Shown one piece after another: positions 15,402 to 25,099 of a stretch of DNA of 64,000 nucleotides (position 1 is its first letter; every line of letters begins with the position of its first letter). Below the pieces are notes generated by a model. That model worked only from the letters and a program-made list of their open reading frames with translations. It was not told where the DNA came from and did not search any database. Made by a program: the position numbers and the translations under genes. The stretch comes from Tessaracoccus flavescens (lineage in GTDB: Bacteria; Actinomycetota; Actinomycetes; Propionibacteriales; Propionibacteriaceae), in contig NZ_CP019607.1 of NCBI RefSeq assembly GCF_001998865.1, forward strand, positions 3,038,001 to 3,102,000. Reading direction: 5' to 3'.

Positions 15402-15607
15402 ACATCCCCACCCCTCGCAGCGCCTTCGCCGCCGACGAGAACCGCAGGGCGCTCGTCGGCGAGACGATGGACGCCCTCGAGGGACTGGACGAGTTGCCGC
15501 TCGAGGAGCAGACGCGACGGTTGACCCGGGCGCAGGCGATCCTCGCGGGTGTGCTCAGCAACGACCCCGATGTGACCCGTCCGGGGCTTCCCGGCGTCGA
15601 AGGGTGA
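15398..15607 (+). CDS. Small conserved protein between HAD phosphatase and tlyA
   Basis: A 69-residue protein starting at a GTG that overlaps the HAD stop by 4 bp and ending 4 bp into tlyA. The sequence is charged and helical (ENRRALVGETMDALEGLDEL, then EEQTRRLTRAQAILAGVLSND) with no membrane segment. A small protein of unknown function occupies the same place in other actinobacteria (Rv1693 position). Overlaps on both sides and a fully open frame support a real gene. No function is proposed. Confidence 0.8.
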   Translation: MNIPTPRSAFAADENRRALVGETMDALEGLDELPLEEQTRRLTRAQAILAGVLSNDPDVTRPGLPGVEG

Positions 15608-16320
15608 GGCTCGACCTCGCGCTCGTCGAGCGGGGCATCGCCCGCTCACGCAACCATGCCGCCCAGCTGATCGCCGACGGACGGGTCACCATCAACACCA
15701 GGCCTGCAGCCAAGCCGTCCCAGCCCGTCGCGCCAACCGACGAGATCTCTGCCGAGGTCGAGCGCTGGGTCTCGCGTGCCGCGCACAAACTGCTCGGCGC
15801 GCTCGACGACACCGGCCTCCAGATCCCCGCCCGCGTGCTCGACGCAGGTGCCTCGACGGGGGGCTTCACCCAGGTGCTCCTCGAGCGAGGGGCGCGATGC
15901 GTCCATGCCGTCGACGTGGGACACGACCAGCTCGTCGCCGAGCTTCGCCGGGACCCGCGGGTGGTGGTCCATGAGGGGCTCAACTTGCGCGACCTCACGC
16001 TCGACCATCTGGGGGGTGAGCCCGTCGACCTTGTCGTCGGCGACGTGTCATTCATCTCGCTTCGCCTGCTGCTGCCACGACTGCTCGGCGTGCTGAACCA
16101 GGACGGCGAGGCGCTGCTGCTGGTCAAGCCGCAGTTCGAGGTCGGGCGCGAGAGGCTCGGCTCCGGGGGCGTTGTCCGGGATGCCGCGCTGCGCCGCGAG
16201 GCGGTCGACGCCGTCTGCGCTGACGCCGCCGAGCTCGGCTGGCTCGAGCGTTGGCGAGGGGAGTCGCGTCTTCCCGGATCGGCGGGCAACGTGGAGTTCT
16301 TTGTCCGGCTCACTCGGTAG
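15604..16320 (+). CDS. tlyA: 16S/23S rRNA 2'-O-cytidine methyltransferase TlyA
   Basis: A 238-residue protein with an N-terminal S4-like RNA-binding domain (RLDLALVERGIARSRNHAAQ) and a C-terminal FtsJ-like methyltransferase domain. SAM-binding motif I is VLDAGASTGGFTQVLLERGA. TlyA methylates ribose of cytidines in both rRNAs and in mycobacteria is needed for capreomycin sensitivity; it was earlier called a hemolysin. The GTG start overlaps the previous stop. The TAG stop (16318-16320) is also the first half of the -10 box for nadK. Confidence 0.95.
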   Translation: MRLDLALVERGIARSRNHAAQLIADGRVTINTRPAAKPSQPVAPTDEISAEVERWVSRAAHKLLGALDDTGLQIPARVLDAGASTGGFTQVLLERGARCVHAVDVGHDQLVAELRRDPRVVVHEGLNLRDLTLDHLGGEPVDLVVGDVSFISLRLLLPRLLGVLNQDGEALLLVKPQFEVGRERLGSGGVVRDAALRREAVDAVCADAAELGWLERWRGESRLPGSAGNVEFFVRLTR

Positions 16321-16332
16321 GCTGGGCTCGTG
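16318..16332 (+). promoter_or_regulatory. Leaderless promoter -10 box of nadK, overlapping the tlyA stop
   Basis: TAGGCT at 16318-16323 is followed by 6 nt and the GTG at 16330. The TAG is the stop codon of tlyA, so one triplet appears to serve both purposes. Confidence 0.6.
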
Positions 16333-17226
16333 AAGCAGCGAACCGTGGCCGTGCTCGTCCACCCCGAGCGGGAGGAGGCGACCGACAAGGCCGTCCAGTT
16401 CATGGAGTCGCTCGATGCCATGGGGTTCGAGTTCCTCGTCTTCGACGGCGACCTCGAGCGACTCAGCGCGCTCGTCCCCGACGCGGAGCTGCGCGCCCTC
16501 GACCACCATCCAGCCGAAATCGCCGTCGTCTTCGGCGGCGACGGCACCATCCTGCGCGCGGCGGAATGGGCGCTCCCGCTCGGCGTCCCGCTGCTCGGAG
16601 TCAACCTCGGCCACGTCGGATTCCTCGCCGAGATGGAACCCTCTGACCTCGAGGAGTTGCCATCGGTCGTCGCCGAGCGGCGCTACGACGTCGAGGAGCG
16701 CACCACCCTCAAGGTCGAGGTCCGCAATCCCGAGGGCGAGCTCACCTGGAGCTCGCCGGCCGTCAACGAGGTGTCCCTGGAGAAGCTCGCCCGTGAACGG
16801 ATGCTGACCGTCCTGGTCAGCGTCGACGGGCGCCCACTCTCACGGTGGGGCTGCGACGGCGTGCTCGTGTCCACCCCGACCGGCTCGACGGCCTACGGCT
16901 TTTCTGCCGGGGGCCCGGTCGTGTGGCCGGACGTCCAGGCCATCCTGATGGTGCCGCTCGCCGCGCACGCGCTGTTCAACCGCCCGATGGTGCTCAGCCC
17001 CTCGTCGGCGGTGACGCTCGACATTCCCGAGGATGCGGGAACCGGCGGCATCCTCTGGTGCGACGGCCGGCGCAGCCACGAGCTCGAGTTCGGGGAACGC
17101 GTCACCATCACCTCGAACTCGCAGCGCGTCCGGATCGCCCGGCTCGGGGAACAGCCGTTCACCACCCGCCTGGTCAAGAAGTTCGCCCTCCCCGTCGAGG
17201 GCTGGCGGAAGCGCAGCGAGGCCTGA
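16330..17226 (+). CDS. nadK: NAD kinase
   Basis: A 298-residue ATP- or polyphosphate-dependent NAD kinase that makes NADP in the cytoplasm. The GGDG motif (VVFGGDGTILRAAEW) and the NE/substrate motif (PAVNEVSLEK) are in the expected places, and TPTGSTAYGFSAGGP is the family signature. Length is normal. The GTG start has no Shine-Dalgarno sequence but a TAGGCT box 6 nt before it. The stop overlaps the recN start by one base, so the two are probably co-transcribed. Confidence 0.97.
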   Translation: MKQRTVAVLVHPEREEATDKAVQFMESLDAMGFEFLVFDGDLERLSALVPDAELRALDHHPAEIAVVFGGDGTILRAAEWALPLGVPLLGVNLGHVGFLAEMEPSDLEELPSVVAERRYDVEERTTLKVEVRNPEGELTWSSPAVNEVSLEKLARERMLTVLVSVDGRPLSRWGCDGVLVSTPTGSTAYGFSAGGPVVWPDVQAILMVPLAAHALFNRPMVLSPSSAVTLDIPEDAGTGGILWCDGRRSHELEFGERVTITSNSQRVRIARLGEQPFTTRLVKKFALPVEGWRKRSEA

Positions 17227-18899
17227 TGCTCACCTCGCTGCGGCTCGACGCCTTCGGCGTGGTCGATGCGTCCGAACTCGAGCTCGGCCCCGGCCTCACC
17301 GCCCTGACTGGTGAGACCGGCGCAGGCAAGACCATGATCGTCTCCGGCCTCGGGCACCTGCTCGGCGCCCGGGCCGACGCGGGCATCGTCCGCCGCGGTG
17401 CCGACAGGGCGGTCGTTGAGGGACGCTGGGAGGTTCCGGAGGGGTTCGCGGACCGGGTCGCGGAAGCGGGGGGTGACGTCGAGGACGGTGAGCTGATCAC
17501 CCTGCGTCAGGTCAACGCCAACGGCCGCTCCCGCGCCGTCGTCGGAGGAGCGGCCGTGCCTGTCTCGACGCTCGGCGAGCTGCTGAGCGAGATCGCCACC
17601 ATCCACGGCCAGTCTGGCCAGATGCGGCTCTCCACACCCGAGCGCCAGCGTGAACTTCTCGACGCCCGGGCCCGACCCGAGGAACTGCCCCGCTACCAGG
17701 CGAACTTCGCCGAGCGCCGCTCGGCGGCCGCGGAGCTCGAGCGCCTCGAGGCGGAGGCGATGGCGCGCGCACGGGAGGCCGACATGCTGCGCTTCGGGCT
17801 CGACGAGATCGACACCGTCACGCCCCAGCCCGGCGAGGACGATGCGCTCGCCTCCGAGCAGGCGAAGCTGATGGACCTGGACGAGCTGCGCCGCCTCGCG
17901 GGCGAGAGCCATGAGGCCCTCTCCGGAAGCGAGACGGACTACGACGCACCGAGCGTCGTGTCGCTGACGGGGACGGCCCGCAAGCAACTCGCTGATCTCG
18001 CCGATCGCGATCCCGCCGCCGCCCAGCTCTCCGCCCGCGCCACCGAGCTCGGCATGCTCGCCACCGACCTGGCCGCGGAGGTCGCCGGCTATCTCGACGA
18101 CCTCGTCGCCGATCCCGCCCGGCTCGAAGCGGTGGGAGAGCGCAGACAGCAGCTCGCAGGGCTCACCCGCAAGTACGGTGCGACCATCGACGAGGTCATT
18201 GCCTGGGCCGCATCGTCGGCTGCGCGGCTGGCAGACCTCGACGGCAGCGACGACCGGATCGTCGCTCTCCGCGCCCGCATCGCGGAACTCGACGCCCTGC
18301 TCGCCTCGGACGCCGCCGCCATCTCCAAGGCACGACATGCGGCCGCAGGCGAACTTGCCGACGCCGTGAAGCTGGAGCTGGCCGCCCTCGCCATGCCGCA
18401 CGCGGAGCTGCGCTTCGACATCAGCGACGCGCAGCTCGGCCCGCACGGGGCAGACCGGATCGAGCTGCTCTTCTCGGCCAACCCGGGCTCCGCGCCTGCG
18501 CCGCTCGGAAAGGTTGCCTCCGGGGGCGAGCTGTCGCGCGTGCGCCTCGCGCTGGAGGTCGTGCTCGCCGAGGCCGAACAGGGCCACACCTTCGTGTTCG
18601 ACGAGGTCGACGCGGGCGTCGGCGGCGCGGTCGGGCTCGAGATCGGCCGAAGGCTGCAAAGGCTCGCCTCGACCAGCCAGGTCATCGTCGTGACCCACCT
18701 CGCGCAGGTCGCCGCCTTCGCCGACGCGCACTTCGTCGTGGCAAAGGCCTCCGACGGTCAGGTCACGACCTCGGGTGTGCGGCGCCTCGGCGATGAGGAG
18801 CGCAGGCTCGAGCTCGCCCGGATGATGGGCGGCAGCACCGACTCCCAGGCAGGTATCGAGCATGCCGCCGAGCTCCTGGACTCCGCCCGGCGCGCCTGA
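17226..18899 (+). CDS. recN: DNA repair protein RecN
   Basis: A 557-residue SMC-like ATPase for double-strand break repair. Walker A is GETGAGKTM (about residue 31), the ABC signature is SGGELSRVRLALEVV (about residue 434), and Walker B is FVFDEVDAGVGG. Between them is a coiled-coil region rich in Ala, Glu and Leu. The start at 17226 gives the typical MLTSLRLDAFGVVDASELEL N-terminus and overlaps the nadK stop. Length matches RecN. The tlyA-nadK-recN order is widely conserved. Confidence 0.97.
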   Translation: MLTSLRLDAFGVVDASELELGPGLTALTGETGAGKTMIVSGLGHLLGARADAGIVRRGADRAVVEGRWEVPEGFADRVAEAGGDVEDGELITLRQVNANGRSRAVVGGAAVPVSTLGELLSEIATIHGQSGQMRLSTPERQRELLDARARPEELPRYQANFAERRSAAAELERLEAEAMARAREADMLRFGLDEIDTVTPQPGEDDALASEQAKLMDLDELRRLAGESHEALSGSETDYDAPSVVSLTGTARKQLADLADRDPAAAQLSARATELGMLATDLAAEVAGYLDDLVADPARLEAVGERRQQLAGLTRKYGATIDEVIAWAASSAARLADLDGSDDRIVALRARIAELDALLASDAAAISKARHAAAGELADAVKLELAALAMPHAELRFDISDAQLGPHGADRIELLFSANPGSAPAPLGKVASGGELSRVRLALEVVLAEAEQGHTFVFDEVDAGVGGAVGLEIGRRLQRLASTSQVIVVTHLAQVAAFADAHFVVAKASDGQVTTSGVRRLGDEERRLELARMMGGSTDSQAGIEHAAELLDSARRA

Positions 18900-19213
18900 G
18901 CGCCGCCCGGCACGGTCCGCGTGCGTGGGCTGATCCCTCCTGAGCGCCGTCCTGCACGCTCCACCTGACGCGCTCATGCTGAGATGGCGCACCATCGAGG
19001 ACACTAATCCGGTTTAGAAACAGCGTCGCCTTCCTGCGCGACCCGTCCCGCCTCGGGGCGGCGGCCGCGCAACTGCTGGTCGACGATCCGAGCGAACCGG
19101 AGACCCGCACCATCGCCCTTCCGAGCCCGCAACTCGCGGTCCGGGCCTCATCTGCACAATCGGTGCACGTGTCGTAACACAACGGAAATTTCCGGCACGT
19201 AGGCTGGAGGTCC
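18900..19213 (+). other. Intergenic region recN-pyrG with a LacI-tail remnant
   Basis: About 310 bp. In mycobacteria this position holds two membrane-associated genes (Rv1697 and mctB); here no intact gene is found. Positions 19016-19177 look like the end of a LacI regulator. The last 15 bases hold the pyrG promoter box TAGGCT. Confidence 0.6.
19016..19177 (+). pseudogene. Remnant: C-terminal tail of a LacI-family regulator
   Basis: One frame reads RDPSRLGAAAAQLLVDD, then ETRTIALPSPQLAVRASS, and stops with TAA at 19175. This matches the usual end of LacI-type repressors (helix AA..L...., then a P..LVVR.S strand). No start codon or DNA-binding domain lies upstream, so only a fragment of about 50 residues survives. 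The call rests on a short pattern and should be treated as moderate. Confidence 0.45.
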
Positions 19214-20857
19214 GTGGATAACTCGAAGGTCACCAAGCACATCTTCGTCACGGGGGGCGTCGTCTCCTCGCTCGGCAAGGGCCTCACGGCATCTTCGCTG
19301 GGGAGCCTGCTCGTCGCACGCGGACTCCGCGTCACGATGCAGAAGCTCGACCCCTATCTCAACGTCGATCCCGGCACCATGAACCCGTTCCAGCACGGTG
19401 AGGTGTTCGTCACGGAGGACGGCGCAGAGACCGACCTGGACATCGGTCACTACGAACGCTTCCTCGACGTCGACCTGGGCCGCGACGCCAACGTCACGAC
19501 GGGGCAGGTCTACTCGAGGGTCATCGCAAAGGAACGCCGCGGCGACTTCCTCGGCGACACCGTCCAGGTGATCCCGCACATCACCGGCGAGATCCGCGAC
19601 CGGATGCTCGCCATGGCCTCCGACGACGTCGACATCGTGATCCACGAGATCGGCGGCACCGTCGGCGACATCGAGTCGCTTCCCTTCCTCGAGGCCGCGC
19701 GCCAGGTGCGCCACGAGATCGGCCGCGGCAACGTGTTCTTCCTGCACGTCTCCCTCGTGCCCTACATCAAGCCGTCCGGGGAGATGAAGACCAAGCCGAC
19801 CCAGCACTCGGTCGCCGCGCTGCGCCAGGTCGGCATCCAGCCCGACGCCATCGTCTGCCGCGCCGAACGCGAGGTCAGCGCCTCGCTGAAGCGCAAGATC
19901 GCGCTCATGTGCGACGTGGACACGGAGGCGGTGGTCTCGTGCGCCGACGCGCCGAGCATCTACGCCATCCCGAAGGTGCTGCACGCAGAAGGCCTCGACG
20001 CCTACGTCGTGCGCCGCCTCCAGGTCCCGTTCCGCGACGTCAACTGGACCAGCTGGGACGACCTTCTCGAGCGGGTCGACTACCCCCGCAACCAGGTCAG
20101 CGTCGCGCTGGTCGGCAAGTACGTCGATCTGCCTGACGCGTACCTCTCCGTCTCCGAGGCGCTGCGCGCGGGCGGATTCGCGAACCATGCCCGGGTCAAC
20201 CTGAAGTGGGTGCGCTCCGACGACTGCGACACCCCCGAGGGAGCCGAGCGTGAGCTGGGCGACGTCGACGCCGTCTGCGTGCCGGGAGGATTCGGCATCC
20301 GAGGCGTCGAGGGGAAGCTCGGTGCCCTCCGCTACGCCCGCGAGCACCGGATCCCGACGCTCGGCCTGTGCCTCGGCCTGCAGTGCATGGTGATCGAGGC
20401 GGCGAGGAACCTGGCGGGCATCGACGCCGCGGCCTCCAGCGAGTTCGACCCCGACAGCCCCGACCCGGTGATCGCGACCATGGCGGAGCAGGTCGACATC
20501 GTCGACGGCGGGGGAGACCTCGGCGGCTCCATGCGGCTGGGTTCCTACCCGGCGGTGCTGCGGGAGGGCTCGATCGCCGCCTCCGCCTACGGCACCACCG
20601 AGGTCACGGAACGGCACCGCCACCGCTACGAGGTCAACAACGCCTACCGTGACCGGCTCGAGGAGGCGGGGCTCGTCGTCTCCGGCACCTCGCCCGACGG
20701 TGGACTCGTGGAGTTCGTCGAACTTCCGGCCGACGTGCACCCCTACTACGTGGCGACCCAGGCCCATCCCGAGCTGAAGTCGCGGCCCACCCGCCCGCAC
20801 CCTCTATTCTCGAAGCTGATCGAGGCCGCCCTCGCGAGGGCAGGGAGAGAGAGCTGA
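19214..20857 (+). CDS. pyrG: CTP synthase
   Basis: A 547-residue enzyme that makes CTP from UTP, ATP and glutamine. The N-terminal synthetase domain begins with [20 protein letters not shown] (P-loop-like ATP site). The C-terminal glutamine amidotransferase domain has the nucleophile Cys in GLCLGLQC and His/Glu in [12 protein letters not shown]. The GTG start lies 8 nt after a TAGGCT box (19200-19205); the GGAGG between them is too close to the start to act as a normal ribosome site. Length is typical. Confidence 0.98.
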   Translation: MDNSKVTKHIFVTGGVVSSLGKGLTASSLGSLLVARGLRVTMQKLDPYLNVDPGTMNPFQHGEVFVTEDGAETDLDIGHYERFLDVDLGRDANVTTGQVYSRVIAKERRGDFLGDTVQVIPHITGEIRDRMLAMASDDVDIVIHEIGGTVGDIESLPFLEAARQVRHEIGRGNVFFLHVSLVPYIKPSGEMKTKPTQHSVAALRQVGIQPDAIVCRAEREVSASLKRKIALMCDVDTEAVVSCADAPSIYAIPKVLHAEGLDAYVVRRLQVPFRDVNWTSWDDLLERVDYPRNQVSVALVGKYVDLPDAYLSVSEALRAGGFANHARVNLKWVRSDDCDTPEGAERELGDVDAVCVPGGFGIRGVEGKLGALRYAREHRIPTLGLCLGLQCMVIEAARNLAGIDAAASSEFDPDSPDPVIATMAEQVDIVDGGGDLGGSMRLGSYPAVLREGSIAASAYGTTEVTERHRHRYEVNNAYRDRLEEAGLVVSGTSPDGGLVEFVELPADVHPYYVATQAHPELKSRPTRPHPLFSKLIEAALARAGRES

Positions 20858-20861
20858 ACAG

Positions 20862-21485
20862 ATGCGCGGTGACCAGCCGATGAACTGGAGCGTCCGCTCC
20901 AGGGAGGTGCTCGGAGAGGGGCACGTGTCCTCCTTCGTCAACGAGGAGATCGAGACCCCGTCCGGCGAGGTGATCCGGCGTCAGTTCCTGACCCACCCCG
21001 GGGCCGTCGCCGTGGTCGCCTGGCGCGAGGACACCGACGACATCGCGGTGCTGCGCCAGTACCGGCACCCGGTCAGGAGTGAGCTCGTCGAGATCCCCGC
21101 CGGGCTGCTGGACCTGGACGGGGAGCCCTATGTCGTCGCCGCCCAGCGCGAGCTGGCGGAGGAGGTCGCGCTAGCGGCCGAGCGATGGGACGTCCTGGTC
21201 GACATCTGCTCGACGCCAGGGGCGTGCGAGGAGACGCTGCGCATCTTCCTCGCCCGCGACCTCTCGCCGACCGAGCGCCCCGACGGCTTCGTCCTGGAGG
21301 GCGAGGAGGCGCACATGACCTGGGACTGGCAGCCCCGCGAGGAGCTCGTGGCTGCTGTGCTGACCGGGGCAGTCGAGTCGCCCTCCCTGGTCAGCGGCAT
21401 CCTCGCGCTCGAGACTGCGCGCCTGCGCGGAACGCTCGACGACCTCCGCCCGGGCGATGCCCCGTGGCCGATCCGGGAGCGATGA
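20862..21485 (+). CDS. NUDIX hydrolase, ADP-ribose pyrophosphatase type
   Basis: A 207-residue protein with the NUDIX box G-x5-E-x7-REUxEE partly visible as [18 protein letters not shown] followed by AEEVAL. The region around [12 protein letters not shown] and [18 protein letters not shown] is typical of ADP-ribose pyrophosphatases. It hydrolyses ADP-ribose-like substrates to AMP and sugar phosphate. It is 4 bp after pyrG and overlaps xerD, forming a pyrG-nudix-xerD operon also seen in mycobacteria. A second ATG at 20880 could be the real start. Confidence 0.92.
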   Translation: MRGDQPMNWSVRSREVLGEGHVSSFVNEEIETPSGEVIRRQFLTHPGAVAVVAWREDTDDIAVLRQYRHPVRSELVEIPAGLLDLDGEPYVVAAQRELAEEVALAAERWDVLVDICSTPGACEETLRIFLARDLSPTERPDGFVLEGEEAHMTWDWQPREELVAAVLTGAVESPSLVSGILALETARLRGTLDDLRPGDAPWPIRER

Positions 21486-22399
21486 GCCTCGCCCTGACCG
21501 AGGCCCTCGCGGACTACCTCAACCACGTCCGGGCCGAACGGGGGCTCTCGGCCAACACCGTCGCGGCCTACCGGCGCGACCTGAACCGTTACGTCGGGTT
21601 CCTGGCCGGGCGCGGCGTGACGCAGGTCGGGGAGGTCACCACCGTCGACATCACCGAGTTCGTCAGGCACCTGTCTGAGGCCCAGGCGCCCGCCTCGGTC
21701 GCCCGCCACGTGGTCAGCGTCCGCGGCCTGCACGCCTTTCTCGTCGACGAGTCGCTGACCCGCGACGACCCGGCCGCCGAGGTCTCCCCGCCGAAGCTGA
21801 CCCAACGGCTGCCGAAGGCGCTCAGCGTCGACGACGTCACCCGCATCCTCGACGCGCCCGACCGCACGAGCGTCGTCGGGCTCCGCGACGCCGCCCTGCT
21901 CGAACTCCTCTACGGGACGGGGGCCCGCGTCTCCGAGATCTGCAGCCTCGACGTCGACGAGGTCAGCGCGGCGCTCGCCGATCCCGATGCGGGGCTGCGG
22001 CTGCTCGGAAAGGGAGGCAAGGAGCGGGTCGTCCCGATCGGCAGCTATGCGGCAGGCGCCGTCAGCGACTACCTGGTGCGCGCCCGGCCGAGCCTCGCGC
22101 AGGCCTCAGCGCGACACGATCCGGCGCTGCTGCTCAACCAGCGCGGGCGCAGGCTGAGCAGGCAGTCGGCCTGGGCGGTGATGCAGCGGGCCGCTGAGGG
22201 GGCAGCCATCCGGGCCGAGGTGTCCCCACACTCGTTGCGCCACTCGTTCGCCACCCACCTGCTCGACGGGGGAGCCGACCTGCGGGTCGTGCAAGAACTG
22301 CTCGGCCATTCATCCGTCGCGACGACGCAGATCTACACGCTGGTCACGATCGAACACCTGCGCGAGGTGCACGCGGCCGCCCACCCACGCGCCCGCTGA
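21482..22399 (+). CDS. xerD: Site-specific tyrosine recombinase XerD
   Basis: A 305-residue tyrosine recombinase that, with XerC, resolves chromosome dimers at dif. The N-terminal SAM-like core-binding domain ([18 protein letters not shown]) is followed by the catalytic domain. It carries Arg in [14 protein letters not shown], His-Leu-Arg in [14 protein letters not shown], His in [14 protein letters not shown] and the terminal Tyr in that same motif. It overlaps the NUDIX gene by ATGA. Synteny with pyrG favours XerD over other recombinases. Confidence 0.95.
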   Translation: MSLALTEALADYLNHVRAERGLSANTVAAYRRDLNRYVGFLAGRGVTQVGEVTTVDITEFVRHLSEAQAPASVARHVVSVRGLHAFLVDESLTRDDPAAEVSPPKLTQRLPKALSVDDVTRILDAPDRTSVVGLRDAALLELLYGTGARVSEICSLDVDEVSAALADPDAGLRLLGKGGKERVVPIGSYAAGAVSDYLVRARPSLAQASARHDPALLLNQRGRRLSRQSAWAVMQRAAEGAAIRAEVSPHSLRHSFATHLLDGGADLRVVQELLGHSSVATTQIYTLVTIEHLREVHAAAHPRAR

Positions 22400-22406
22400 A
22401 TCGGGG

Positions 22407-23672
22407 TCAGAAGGCGGCCAGGTTCTCCGTCGACTCGTCCCAGCGCAGCAGCCGTCCGAGCCTGCGCACCGCCTCCGGGCTGCCTTCGACGAGCCCTGCC
22501 GCCGCGGCCTGCGAGGCCGTGCGGTCGCCGTGCCACAGCGTCGCGAGCACATCGGCCGCGAGGGTGACCTCGGCCTCCTCGTCGCTGCGCTCGACACGTC
22601 CGACACCGTCCTCGGCGCTGAGCCGCCACACCCCGTCGAGGTAGCCCATCGCGTCGGTGACGCGCAGCACAACCTCGCCGTCGGCGTCGAACGCCCTCCC
22701 CTCGACTGCGGCAGGCAGGTCGAGCAGGCGCAGCCACACGCCGTCGCCCACCTCGGCCACCTTCGCGGCGCGGGAGTCGGCAAGAGACAAGATGAGGTGG
22801 TCCGGCAGCGTCGACGGCGTCGCGAGCAGCGTCTCGATCAGATCCATCTCCGCGAGCGCCTTCCAGAGGGCCCGCGCCACGTCCGGATCGGCGGCGCACA
22901 CCTTGAACACCTCGGCCTTGGACGACTCCTCCCATCCCTTGAACCGGAACAGCGCGAACCCGTCCGGCGTGCCTTCCTCGTCGAAGTGGACGGCGGCGCG
23001 CAGCGACTTCGACGGGCCTGCGGCCTCGGAGTCCCACGCGCCGGTGTCGAGCAGGAGGTGCACGTGCTGGTGCCCGACCGCTCCGCGGTGGGCGGCCTGG
23101 TGGGCGGAGGTGAGGTCCTTCCAGTGGTCGTTCAGGAACGACGGGTCGACGAACTCGACGCTTCCGCCGGCCACCGTGACGCCGTCGCGGTATCCGAAGC
23201 GTCGGGTGTCGATCTTCAGCTCGCAGCCCCGGCCGACGGGGCCGAAACCGAAACGACCGTAGATGGTCGCCTCGCTGGCGGTGAGCACCGCGAACGGCAC
23301 CCCGTCGTCGCGTGCGGCGTCGAGCTGTCGGCGCATCATCTCCTTCAGCAGGCCGCGACGACGATGGCTCGGCAGCACCCCGATCGTGTTGACGATCAGG
23401 ACCGGCTGCAGGCCGCGCCCGTGATTGATCGTGTTCCTCGCCACGTTGAACGCGGCCACCGGCTGGCGACCACCGAGGCCCGGCCCCTCGGTGGTGACCA
23501 TGCCGAGCACCGCGCCGTCCTCGCGGCGGTGGGCGCGAAACGTCGCGACGCCCTCGTCGGCAGCGCGCGAGTCGAGGAAGACGGTGCGGAAGATGTTGAC
23601 GTAGGACGCCCAGATCGGATCGTCGTCGGGAGTGTCGAGGGGCAGCACGGCATAGCTGTACGGGGCACGCAT
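22407..23672 (-). CDS. GNAT N-acetyltransferase, Eis family
   Basis: A 421-residue protein. An N-terminal GNAT domain has the acetyl-CoA loop in IGVLPSHRRRGLLKEMMRRQL, a second GNAT-like region follows (YGRFGFGPVGRGCEL), and a C-terminal sterol-carrier-like domain ends with the carboxylate typical of Eis (TENLAAF). Eis-type enzymes acetylate amines including aminoglycosides in mycobacteria; the substrate here is not known. The start at 23672 is preceded 7 nt upstream by TAGCTT (23680-23685), consistent with a leaderless mRNA. It converges with xerD at 7 bp distance. Confidence 0.9.
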   Translation of the reverse strand: MRAPYSYAVLPLDTPDDDPIWASYVNIFRTVFLDSRAADEGVATFRAHRREDGAVLGMVTTEGPGLGGRQPVAAFNVARNTINHGRGLQPVLIVNTIGVLPSHRRRGLLKEMMRRQLDAARDDGVPFAVLTASEATIYGRFGFGPVGRGCELKIDTRRFGYRDGVTVAGGSVEFVDPSFLNDHWKDLTSAHQAAHRGAVGHQHVHLLLDTGAWDSEAAGPSKSLRAAVHFDEEGTPDGFALFRFKGWEESSKAEVFKVCAADPDVARALWKALAEMDLIETLLATPSTLPDHLILSLADSRAAKVAEVGDGVWLRLLDLPAAVEGRAFDADGEVVLRVTDAMGYLDGVWRLSAEDGVGRVERSDEEAEVTLAADVLATLWHGDRTASQAAAAGLVEGSPEAVRRLGRLLRWDESTENLAAF

Positions 23673-23772
23673 GGGGGCAAAGCTACCGGCAGCGCCCACC
23701 CCCGCACGGGTCGAGGCCGTGCCCCGGCGGGTCGATCATCGGTCGGGGGCTCATGGCCTGCCGCCGTCCCGG

Positions 23773-23783
23773 CATACTAGGGT
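23773..23783 (+). promoter_or_regulatory. Promoter -10 region of the parA-scpAB operon
   Basis: CATACT (23773-23778) or TAGGGT (23778-23783) would place the transcript start about 25-30 nt before the GTG of parA. This fits the clear ribosome site GGAAGGAAG at 23800-23808. Confidence 0.45.
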
Positions 23784-23813
23784 GGTTGCACACCGCAGAA
23801 GGAAGGAAGCGAC

Positions 23814-24737
23814 GTGGCTGAAGAAGGGCTGTTCGAGGGTCCTCAGTTCGCTGTTCCCGACGCGCCGGGTTCGTCGACGCTCGTCGACACCGGAGCCGTC
23901 GGGCCTACGGGGCGACCCCTTCCCGACTTCCCGGAGCCACGCAAACCTGCCGACGGCCCGAAGCACGCGACCATCATCTCGATGTGCAACCAGAAGGGTG
24001 GAGTCGGCAAGACGACCACCACCATCAACCTCGGCGCCGCACTCGCCGAGATCGGCTTCAAGGTGCTGCTCGTCGATTTCGATCCGCAGGGTTCGCTCTC
24101 GGTCGGCCTCGGCGTCAACCCGCACACGCTTGACACGTCGATCTACAACCTGCTCCTCTCGCGCGACCACACCGCAGACGAGGTGATCCGCGAGTCGAGC
24201 GTCGACGGCCTCGACATCCTCCCGAGCAACATCGACCTCTCGGCCGCCGAGGTGCAGCTCGTCAGCGAGGTCGCCCGAGAGCAGACCCTGACCCGCGTGC
24301 TGCGGCCGCTGCGCAAGGACTACGACTTCATCCTGATCGACTGCGCGCCGAGCCTCGGCCTGCTCACGATCAACGCGCTCACCGCCAGCGACTATGTGAT
24401 CATGCCCCTGGAGTGCGAGTTCTTCGCCCTGCGCGGCATCGCGCTGCTCACCGACACAATCTCGAAGGTCCAGGACCGGCTCAACCCCGACCTCGGAGTG
24501 CTCGGCATCCTCGGCACCATGTACGACGCCCGCACCCTGCACAGCCGCGAGGTGCTCGAACGCGTCGTCCAGGCGTTCGGCGACGACGTGTTCCACACCG
24601 TCATCCGGCGCACCATCAAGTTCCCGGAGACGACGGTCGCCGGAGAGCCGATCACCACCTACGCCTCCGCCTCGCCGGGCGCCGACGCCTACCGCCAGCT
24701 GGCGCGCGAGGTACTCCAGAGGTGCGAAGAAGAGTGA
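23814..24737 (+). CDS. parA: ParA/Soj-family chromosome partitioning ATPase
   Basis: A 307-residue ATPase. After a 45-residue acidic and proline-rich leader, the deviant Walker A motif reads CNQKGGVGKTTTTINLG, Walker A' is VDFDPQGSLSVGL, and Walker B is ILIDCAPSLGLLT. It is in an overlapping operon with scpA and scpB rather than with parB. It therefore corresponds to the second actinobacterial ParA-like protein (Rv1708 position), thought to act in segregation with condensin. The GTG start has a strong purine-rich ribosome site. Confidence 0.94.
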   Translation: MAEEGLFEGPQFAVPDAPGSSTLVDTGAVGPTGRPLPDFPEPRKPADGPKHATIISMCNQKGGVGKTTTTINLGAALAEIGFKVLLVDFDPQGSLSVGLGVNPHTLDTSIYNLLLSRDHTADEVIRESSVDGLDILPSNIDLSAAEVQLVSEVAREQTLTRVLRPLRKDYDFILIDCAPSLGLLTINALTASDYVIMPLECEFFALRGIALLTDTISKVQDRLNPDLGVLGILGTMYDARTLHSREVLERVVQAFGDDVFHTVIRRTIKFPETTVAGEPITTYASASPGADAYRQLAREVLQRCEEE

Positions 24738-25099
24738 GCAGGCGAGCATCGCTGCCCGGCGCCTCCGAGCTCTTCAGGCCGACGCGGTCGGTCCCTGAGC
24801 CCGAGCCGACACCCGCGCCGGAGCCGACACCGGAGAAGAAGCAGAAGGCCTCCAAGGAGACCGAGCCGCAGGAGGGCAAGCCCGCGGCGAGCGGCCGCGT
24901 GCGCCACGACCACAAGATCACCGTCTACTTCAGCGAGGAGGAGCTCCTCGCCCTCGAGGACGCCAACCTCGACCTGCGGCGCAGCCACGGCATCCGCGTC
25001 GACCGCGGACGCATCGTCCGGGTCGCGGTGGCACGGGCGCTCGCCGACCTCGCCGAACAGGGCGCGGACTCCTACCTGGTCGACGAACTGGGATCGTGA
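24734..25099 (+). CDS. Small basic protein between parA and scpA
   Basis: A 121-residue protein starting at a GTG that overlaps the parA stop. The first half is a Pro/Glu/Lys-rich linker (PEPEPTPAPEPTPEKKQK). The second half is folded: HDHKITVYFSEEELLALEDANLDLRR, then RVDRGRIVRVAVARALADLAEQG. This beta-helix-helix pattern resembles ribbon-helix-helix DNA-binding partners of ParA, such as ParG or CopG types. The DNA-binding role is inference. The stop overlaps scpA by 4 bp. Confidence 0.75.
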   Translation: MSRRASLPGASELFRPTRSVPEPEPTPAPEPTPEKKQKASKETEPQEGKPAASGRVRHDHKITVYFSEEELLALEDANLDLRRSHGIRVDRGRIVRVAVARALADLAEQGADSYLVDELGS

